DNA of 64,000 nt from Macrolepiota albuminosa (Eukaryota > Basidiomycota > Agaricomycetes > Agaricales > Agaricaceae). The position numbers and the translations under genes are program-made. How positions within the stretch are numbered: the stretch's first letter is position 1; each line of letters starts with the position of its first letter. The notes under the pieces were generated by a model that saw only the letters and a list, made by a program, of their open reading frames with translations, did no database searches and was not told where the DNA came from. The stretch is taken from contig JAMWFC010000052.1 of NCBI GenBank assembly GCA_027475525.1, positions 310,001-374,000 of the forward strand, read 5' to 3'. Shown one piece after another: positions 57,177 to 64,000 of the stretch.

Positions 57177-57825
57177 AGTATGTCAAGTCCTGCCGCCTCA
57201 ACTTCCCGCCTTAAATGATGAAAAGAGTGAATGAGTCAAAAGTCATGCGGGAAAACTGGTACTTACTTCTCTTACAAATCTATCGCATCAGTTGCCGTAT
57301 TCATTTTGAGAATCGGCAGACTTTACCGAGGGCATTTGGGCGTCAGGAAGGGCAGCCAGTGGATTAAAGTTGAAGAGGTTGGTACAAGCTGTCATCGGAC
57401 CGTAAAGCCGGAGCTACGTAACGGCAGGGACGGAAACCTGTCCAAATGAGGAAGTGCACACACCGATGGCTCGTCATTACTTCTGGTCACAGGCTGTAAC
57501 CTTGGAAAAAAAGCTCCACAATGCCAAGCTAGCGCTCGAGAACGAAATTCCAGGCTCTTCACGAACAGTAAGTACTGGCAATTCGCCATAGAAAGGTGGA
57601 TGACCCCTCTGAACTGTAAGCGCTCTCGTCCTACTATAGCCTATAGCCGATAGTTTGTACTCAGCGCATGTAGGAGCTTGTAGTCATTGATTAGTGCCAT
57701 TCATTATGCAATTTACCCCTGGACCAAACACTAAGTAGGTGTCCCACACCTGAACTTGGGGTTTTCATAATAGATATCTGATTGAATGAGAAGGAAGCGG
57801 TAGCTAGCCTTTAGGAGATCTATCA
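57177..57825. other. Intergenic between MFS2 and MFS3
   Basis: No supported gene; open frames at 57231-57589 on both strands lack family features. Should contain the MFS2 promoter and MFS3 3' end. Confidence 0.5.
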
Positions 57826-59765
57826 CTATTCGGAAAGCCGCGAAGCCGAAATAATAGCACTGCATAAGATGAAGGCCAGGAGGTAATAAATTAGATATCC
57901 ACTCATCGACCGATGCTCAATGGAGTATGCAAACAAGGAATTGAATAGCGCAGGCCCTATGGCCCTGATAAAACTGATTGTCATCTAAAAACCCGTCAGT
58001 TTCTCTTTTTCGTAGTCGCCTTGGGTATGCATACCTGACAGAAGCCATTTATCGCGCCAAGAGAAGCTCTATTTGGAGCAGAAGCCTGAACAAAAATCAG
58101 TGCAGCACCTATGGAAGATCTTATCAGTCAGAAAATTTGAGACAGAGGCAAGCGTTATACCAAACGAAAACGAGATGCCTGGGGTAAAGAGGATCTGTAG
58201 GGTAAGAATAGACCAAAGCAATGGTCCATCACCATGGGTTCTCGCTACGTGATTCATTATAGGGAAAGCGATAATCACGGGAAATGTCATAAAGAGCCCT
58301 ATCATGAATGTTCTTTTAGATCCCAGGTAATTATGGATCCTTGCAAAAAAGAACAGTTGGATAAAGCCATTCAGGAACCCGATTGTAGATAACACTTTCC
58401 CAATCGACAACGGAGATAAGTCGAGGCCACCTAGCGCGATAGGTGTCGAAAAGATGACAGGTTGCAGGGTGCGTAAGGCGATATCTATAAGCGCTAGTAA
58501 ACCATAGTTGGTAGCTGTGATCAACACTTTGCGAGTCAGGAGTTCCCGCAAACATTTTGGCCCCTCGGATTTAGGCATCAGGTGCCGTGCCGACTCTTCA
58601 GACTCCCCAGCCGCGGAAGCGGTGATTGAGAAGCCATTCCTGGACCACAAAGAGCGAATGGATTTCGGTTTCTTCACAGTTTCTCTTAAAAATAGATAAG
58701 TGATAACCCAGCAAAGCGCTGAAATAACAGAGGGAACTATGCAGGGCAAAAGGTAAGGATATGTTTTCCAAAAATTGTTCCCGAAGACTTCGGGAAAGTG
58801 CTTAGCGGGGTGGGACAAAAGACCGCCGACAAATGGCCCTATCTGTAGAAGATGAAGTGAGCATCAGAATGATCCAGAAAACGGTAAGTAGATGGAAGGT
58901 ATCTTACAGTACCTCCACTTGCCCATGTGATTGGCACAAAAGCAATCATCTGGATAGGGAAGATGTGTTAGTGAGCCACATTAACAGAACCTGACAACTA
59001 CCTGTGCCAGATTCGTGCCATCCGACAATTCGGCTATCATTCTGTGCAGGAATACAGTAGCAGGTTAGCTCTATGAACACTGCGCCATAGTTTGCACAAG
59101 TACCCTTTAATAACCCCAACGTTTGCATCTAGAAATCATAAGCTAATATGAGCACAAGAGTTGTTCATGATGTAAAAGGTGATTACTTAAAGCACTGTAA
59201 AAAGCGCGACTATAGGCAACATTCAACCAGGCTCGTTGATAGAGATATATAGGAGATATGTATATACCTCAGGACAAGGCCCCAAAAAGTTTTGGAGAAC
59301 CCAAAGCAGAGCATGAATAAAGACACGCTGGATAAACCGATCAGGAGTACAGGTTTGCGGCCAAGATGATCAGAGATTCGGCTCCAGTAAAGTACTGTTA
59401 TAGCTTGTACCATGTAGAAGACGGAATGCTGTTCATCGTAAGCAGTTCAACGACTCAAGCATTTTGGTTGTTCTTTTAATACCAACCAGAATTCCAACAT
59501 AATACCCAACCTGGGCGTCGTTTCCATGCGTGACTCCAATATCTCGAACGAGCTGGAAAACCATCCATAGAAGATTTGCTCAGGCTCGCGTTATTCAGGT
59601 GAATTCTTGACTGACCTGTGGCGCAAATGGGGAAATGACCTGAGTGCTCAGTGGTTCAATAAATTGAATCCACAATGTAATAGAAAATTGAGACCACGGT
59701 ATCGGAGAACTTCTGGGAGTTGGGGTGAGCAGAGAGGTTTGTTCATCAGTCGAAGAATCGTGCAT
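57826..59765 (-). CDS. MFS transporter 3
   Basis: ATG at 59765: MHDSSTDEQTSLLTPTPRSS, PIPWSQFSITLWIQFIEPLS, LVRDIGVTHGNDAQVGYYVG, MVQAITVLYWSRISDHLGRK (MFS signature), FGFSKTFWGLVLR, SHPAKHFPEVFGNNFWKTYP, SPLSIGKVLSTIGFLNGFIQ, LGSKRTFMIGLFMTFPVIIA, then ASAPNRASLGAINGFCQ, and a last exon IRAIGPALFNSLFAYSIEHR with final helix ending ASRLSE and TAG at 57826-57828. Exon order and introns follow MFS1 and MFS2. It is tandem to MFS2 on the same strand, so a local duplication is likely. Confidence 0.92.
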
Positions 59766-59899
59766 GAGAACAAGACGGGTGTCAGCTTCTAGGTTTGCCT
59801 GAAATTTTGCACTGCGACTGGTTGAAGGTTACTAACTGTCTGAGGGTTAGCATGGAAGACTAAGGGTCAACATAAGAACAAACATTATTAACATTATAC

Positions 59900-60205
59900 T
59901 TAGTACGTCATCCGCAGATGGCAACAACTACCATTATTCCGAGACATCCACAGATATCTGTTACCTAGAGCCTTCTCCTTGCTGCTGAAAAGCAAAATGG
60001 CTCTCATCTGTATGCACACTGCCTTGCCTGTCCTTTGAAGCCCTACCCCGATGATTGAGCTTAATAGCAATGGAATCTCAAAATCATCTTCTGAGATGTC
60101 AAACTCTGAATGTATGTAATCATACTCATCCAGTATACAAGGATGATGTTGATAGTGTGGAGGACTCGAAGTGATAACTCTTAGATTGGGGGAAAGCAAA
60201 TCCAT
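59900..60205 (-). CDS. Hypothetical short protein
   Basis: A 101-codon frame from ATG at 60205 (MDLLSPNLRVITSSPPHYQH, DEYDYIHSEFDISEDDFEIP). No family recognised, no splice support, and the region is near repeat-rich sequence. It may be spurious or an exon of a lost gene. Confidence 0.2.
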   Translation of the reverse strand: MDLLSPNLRVITSSPPHYQHHPCILDEYDYIHSEFDISEDDFEIPLLLSSIIGVGLQRTGKAVCIQMRAILLFSSKEKALGNRYLWMSRNNGSCCHLRMTY

Positions 60206-60698
60206 ACTCCAATGGAACCCAGGCTTGGAAGATAGCAGATAATTGAAAAGGAGTAAAGAAAAGGGAAAAAGGTGGATGGCAGCCTTTTTTTGTCTTTGGA
60301 AAGCTCCTAAGAGATCCCTTTAATAGTCTCTTAGAAATACATAAATTTTGACTGAGGCACGACAATTTAATCCTTCACTCAAAATCCTGATATAATTGCT
60401 GATTTAAAAATAGTTAGTGTGTGGCCAAACAACAAAATATGCATCTTCAACACTGTATATTCTGTTGAGAATTGGCAGGGGACTGCACAGGCATTTACTT
60501 TTTTATTGGTTTATGTTTTTTTTTGTCACTTTCCATGCCAAGTCTTCCACACTATTTACTGGTTCCACTTACTAATGTACTATAGTTATCTTTGGTTCTT
60601 GCAGCCTAGTTTTATTTTATCCCATCAACTTGTTCCTCTTCTAACTAGCTCTCTTCAACATTTCTGTAAGCTATATCTCTTTAACCACTTGATTAGTT
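60206..60698. other. AT-rich spacer
   Basis: No supported gene. A plus-strand frame at 60419-60718 is T-rich and hydrophobic by composition only. Confidence 0.4.
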
Positions 60699-61269
60699 TT
60701 TGTAAGGAGAACATTTAACATCTGCAAAACTCCTTCCACAGAGCCAGCAAGCACTAGTAACAAGCAGGAGTTGAGCAGGCATAGAAGCAAGCAAGAGTCA
60801 GGCAAGGGACCAGCAAGGCTAACTAAGCAGTTGGACATCACTAGACAGCTTACAGTAGGTTCAGTGTATAGGCCAGAAGAACACTGCTATTGTTCAGCCT
60901 GAAGATATTCTATTTACAGGCTGCCTTTATATACTACATTGGTGGCTGTGCTATTACTAATACTGCTTAACTAATCAGCCTTCTATATAATATGGGACAT
61001 CTGTTTTGTGGGAAATGATGTGCTTAGTCAGTTTTGACAGTTTCTGACTAAGGCTGACAAATACTTCCTTTTTTGTTTGTTTTTTGGTAGATGTGTGTAT
61101 AAAATGCTTAAGAAATTCAGATAAAATCACTGAAAAATCAGAAAAAATTCAAGGTCTCCTGATACACTGATTTTAGTTTTTCTGAGATTTATAAATGCTT
61201 AAATAAATCTGAAAAATTCAAGAAAAATTCAATTTAGCTTACAATAATGCTCTCAGAGTTGTAGAAGGG

Positions 61270-61423
61270 GCACTGAGTTGTGAAATGCGGAGGCCTTAAC
61301 CGAACGAGGTGAGGTTGAGGCCTGGAATGAGCACTGAGTTGTGAAAGCACTGAGTTGTGAAATGCGGAGGCCTTAACCGAACGAGGTGAGGTTGAGGCCT
61401 GGAATGAGCACTGAGTTGTGAAA
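61270..61423. repeat. 77-bp step in the minisatellite
   Basis: GCACTGAGTTGTGAAATGCG occurs at 61270 and 61347, 77 bp apart rather than 61, with a truncated unit start at 61331 between. Confidence 0.7.
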
Positions 61424-61945
61424 TGCGGAGGCCTTAACCGAACGAGGTGAGGTTGAGGCCTGGAATGAGCACTGAGTTGTGAAATGCGGAGGCCTTAACC
61501 GAACGAGGTGAGGTTGAGGCCTGGAATGAGCACTGAGTTGTGAAATGCGGAGGCCTTAACCGAACGAGGTGAGGTTGAGGCCTGGAATGAGCACTGAGTT
61601 GTGAAATGCGGAGGCCTTAACCGAACGAGGTGAGGTTGAGGCCTGGAATGAGCACTGAGTTGTGAAATGCGGAGGCCTTAACCGAACGAGGTGAGGTTGA
61701 GGCCGGAAATAAGCACTGAGTTGTGAAATGCGGAGGCCTTAACCGAACGAGGTGAGGTTGAGGCCCGGAATGAGCACTGAGTTGTGAAATGCGGAGGCCT
61801 TAACCGAACGAAGTGAGGTTGAGGCCCGGAATGAGCACTGAGTTGTGAAATGTGGAGGCCTTAACCGAACGAAGTGAGGTTGAGGCCGGAAATGAGCACT
61901 GAGTTGTGAAATTCGTTAGGTTGAGGCCAGGAATGAGCACTGAGT
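61270..61945 (+). repeat. 61-bp minisatellite with an internal hairpin
   Basis: About ten units, each with GCACTGAGTTGTGAAATG followed by AGGCCTTAACC, 11 loop bases, GGTTGAGGCCT. The arms pair over 11 bases with one G-T. The first units are nearly identical; later ones vary (CCTGG to CCGGAA). A 77-bp step at 61270/61347 distorts the second unit. Confidence 0.88.
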
Positions 61946-61993
61946 TCTTTGTACATACTTGGAGCCCTAACCAAACAAAGTGAGGTTAGGGTG

Positions 61994-62071
61994 GAGGCTC
62001 AGTTGGGGGGGTTTGGGGGCAAAGCCCCCAACAAGCTACGAAATTTGTGCCGAAGACACAAATCGTAGCTC
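61994..62071. repeat. Paired hairpins, block 1
   Basis: A G/C hairpin (GTTGGGGG...CCCCCAAC) is followed by AGCTACGAAATTTGTG / CACAAATCGTAGCT. A diverged copy is at 62517-62603. Confidence 0.7.
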
Positions 62072-62516
62072 ATCTATATAGAATGCGACAAGGCCTGGGA
62101 AAAAAATGTGATTACCAAGGCTGACCAAGAACCTTCCTTTTAGGGTAATAACATAAGAGTTGGCTTATTTCAGTATTAGAAATGCTTAGAAAATTCCAAG
62201 AAAATCACTAAAAAATCAGGAAAAATTCAGAGGCTAATGATACACTGATGAGAGTTTCTTCTGAGATTTATATATGCTTAAATAAATCTGAAATTTTCAA
62301 GAAAAATTCAATTAGTCTGTTTTTCAGAAGATGTTAGTAGAAAATGCTCAAATAATTCCAGGAAAATCACCAGAAAATCAGGAAAAATTCAAAGACTACT
62401 AATACACTGATTTATAGTTTTTTTTAAAGATTTATAAATGCTCAATAAAATCCAAAGAATTCAAGAAAAAATCAATCTAGCTTACAATAATGCTTTGAGA
62501 GTTGTGGATTCATTCA

Positions 62517-62603
62517 GTTAGGGTGGAGACTTAGTTGGGGGGGGTTGAGGGCAAAGCCTTCAACGAGCTACAAAATTTGTGTCAAAGGCATGAATCGTAG
62601 CTC
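62517..62603. repeat. Paired hairpins, block 2
   Basis: Diverged copy of 61994-62071 (AGTTGGGGGGGGTTGAGGGC; GAGCTACAAAATTTGTG; AATCGTAGCTC). Changes weaken the stems and are mostly transitions. Confidence 0.65.
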
Positions 62604-62915
62604 ATCAGTATGTAATGGAGTATAACTAACAATAATTGATGCTGAGTAAGGTTCATGCATATGACTCATCAAGGCTAACTACTAGAAAACAAAAGAAGAT
62701 AAAACAGGTCAAGTAGTCATTCAGATGTGCTAAGAGTGGGGACATCATTAGACTAAGCTCAGTGTAGAGTTGGACATGGTCTGGAAACCAGTCTCCTGTC
62801 AATTTCTTTTGTTAGAGTTTGCTTGCCTCTATGCCTGCTCAACTCCTTCTTGTCACCAGTGCTTACTGACTCTGTTAGAAGGAGTTTTGCAGACATTAAG
62901 TGTTCTCCTTACAAA

Positions 62916-64000
62916 GAGTGTCTATATAATGACATTTATTGACTAGCAATATCAGTAATGGCACTTTAGTCTTGTATAAATGGCTATATTGAGTGTTAGA
63001 ATCAAAGAAGTAAACCTGTAATAATACAGACTATGTTTAGTCTGATCCTCAGTCTGTGATAGAAATAACTATAGTTTATACCTGTGATAATACAGACTAT
63101 GTTTAGTCTGATCTAAGGTACAATAAGTACAATATCCATGCTATATCTATATGGATAGCTTATCCTCAGTCTGTGATAGAAATGATTGAGGGTGCTACTA
63201 TGTAGGTTGGTTGTATATGTATCTATAAGTTGCTTTATTCAGTGGCAACAAATGGTATGTGATATGTGTGAAATTATAAAAGTGATTGGCACACTTATAG
63301 TGCTTTGCATCAGGATTGCAATATTGAAAAACTGTACTTGTTTAATAACAATGTCAGTAATGGTACTATTTTGATACTGCCAGGTTTTGCTGATCTGATG
63401 ATTACATCTAAATTGAGTCAAGTGCATTATTACTTAGTACAGTTACTTAGTTAATTTTGCTTTGGGCATATTTAGTGTTTTATGGAGGCAAGAAGTAGGT
63501 GGCAAAGGAAGTGGGTGACTGAAAGTACTTACATAAGGTGCTTAATGCAGTAAAAGAGGTGCCAAAAGACAGTGCTAAGAGATACAAAGAAGGAGCACTA
63601 AGAAGCATTAGAAATGAGCACTAAAAGGCACTAAGGAAGAGCATCAAGAGGCACTAAAAATGAGTGCTAAGAAGTGCTAAGTGTTAGCATCTAAAATGAA
63701 AGAATATAACAAAGAAATTGCTTAGCAAATCTAAGCACAAACACTAAGCCATAGTTGCAAGGTGCTAAGATGTTGTAAAGAGATGTAGAGAGAGAGAGAG
63801 AAAGCTAAGACAGAGTATCCTTGCCAACATGGTTGACTAAAAAGAAAATCTGTAATGTAAGGTGACCAAGTAGTGGGATACAATCTCTCACTGCTAAGTT
63901 GATGATGTGCTACTAACAAAAAGTAGGTATTTATACTAAAAAAAGTTAACCATCACTAAAGAGCCAACCATCACCAAAGGGCAGTGAACTAGTAAGAATG
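62916..64000. other. AT-rich repetitive end of window
   Basis: No supported gene. A 25-nt phrase (AATACAGACTATGTTTAGTC and on) occurs at about 63023 and 63089. CCTCAGTCTGTGATAGAAAT occurs near 63048 and 63163. From 63480 the sequence is purine-rich with many GCACTAA and GTGCTAA words, and a GA run lies at 63788-63802. Confidence 0.5.

Larger units (their letters stand above)
60699..62915. mobile_element. Fold-back element with ~105-bp terminal inverted repeats
   Basis: Left arm 60699-60799 (TTTGTAAGGAGAACATTTAA...) matches the reverse complement of about 62812-62915 (...GTTCTCCTTACAAA). Between them lie three degenerate ~150-bp AT-rich copies (61110-61235, 62180-62320, 62350-62515), a 61-bp minisatellite (61270-61945) and two related hairpin blocks (61994-62071, 62517-62603). 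No transposase; no clear TSD. Non-autonomous element, class unknown. Confidence 0.55.

Noticed and set aside
60419..60718. Hydrophobic plus-strand frame as membrane protein
   Set aside because: T-rich composition alone gives the hydrophobic residues; no start context or family support.
61270..61945. CRISPR-like regular repeats
   Set aside because: The unit repeats as a whole without unique spacers, and the genome is eukaryotic; it is a minisatellite.
61260..62071. Telomere-like CCCTAACC / GGTTAGGG words and possible hammerhead core
   Set aside because: The words are isolated arms of hairpins, not tandem telomere repeats. No CUGANGA plus GAAA arrangement could be placed.

Overview
The window is from a filamentous basidiomycete, most likely an agaricomycete. 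Genes are broken by many roughly 50-nt GT-AG introns. There is an NLR-type STAND gene of the agaricomycete kind, a KDZ (Kyakuja-Dileera-Zisupton) DNA transposon, a DIRS-like tyrosine-recombinase retroelement and large Ty3/gypsy elements. No prokaryotic gene organisation is present.

Layout: 1-760 large palindrome; 1801-4075 type-B carboxylesterase CE1 (+, 14 exons); 4638-5276 copia-like gag relic; 8297-5319 decayed NLR (-); 8987-8539 possible small membrane protein (-); 12257-10419 MFS transporter 1 (-); 12484-14505 LINE relic; 14611-23203 decayed DIRS-like element carrying five nested insertions, four of them with clean 5-bp target-site duplications (TSDs); 24155-24745 a deleted second copy of that element; 25374-49979 a KDZ transposon with ~0.8-kb terminal inverted repeats and an 8-bp TSD, itself split by a 14-kb gypsy element (33427-47432); 50369-52670 carboxylesterase CE2 (+, 14 exons); 53062-53160 intron-containing tRNA-Met; 55090-53582 SPT2 (-); 57176-55245 MFS 2 (-); 59765-57826 MFS 3 (-); 60699-62915 fold-back element with a 61-bp minisatellite; AT-rich repeats to the end.

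The resident genes are two esterases with matching exon structures, three related MFS transporters, SPT2 and a tRNA. They look like one locus with local paralog expansion, invaded between MFS1 and CE2 by about 37 kb of nested transposons. The KDZ element holds truncated copies of host genes (sugar-transporter C-terminus, MIOS/Sea4-like WD40 N-terminus, NOP4 RRM segment) between its transposase and a second ORF, as expected of a gene-capturing DNA transposon. The gypsy element carries three antisense accessory genes with related N-terminal modules between pol and the 3' LTR.

Two features affect every reading. First, near-exact tandem duplications with a period of 76-78 bp recur at about 15 places, often breaking reading frames, and a 100-N gap lies in a repeated LTR; this looks like unmerged contig ends. 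Second, decay is dominated by C-to-T/G-to-A change at CpG: all nine mismatches between the two gypsy LTRs are CpG transitions, and an older solo LTR of the same family has lost most CpGs.

All comparisons were by eye; exon edges rest on splice motifs, reading frame and paralog comparison.
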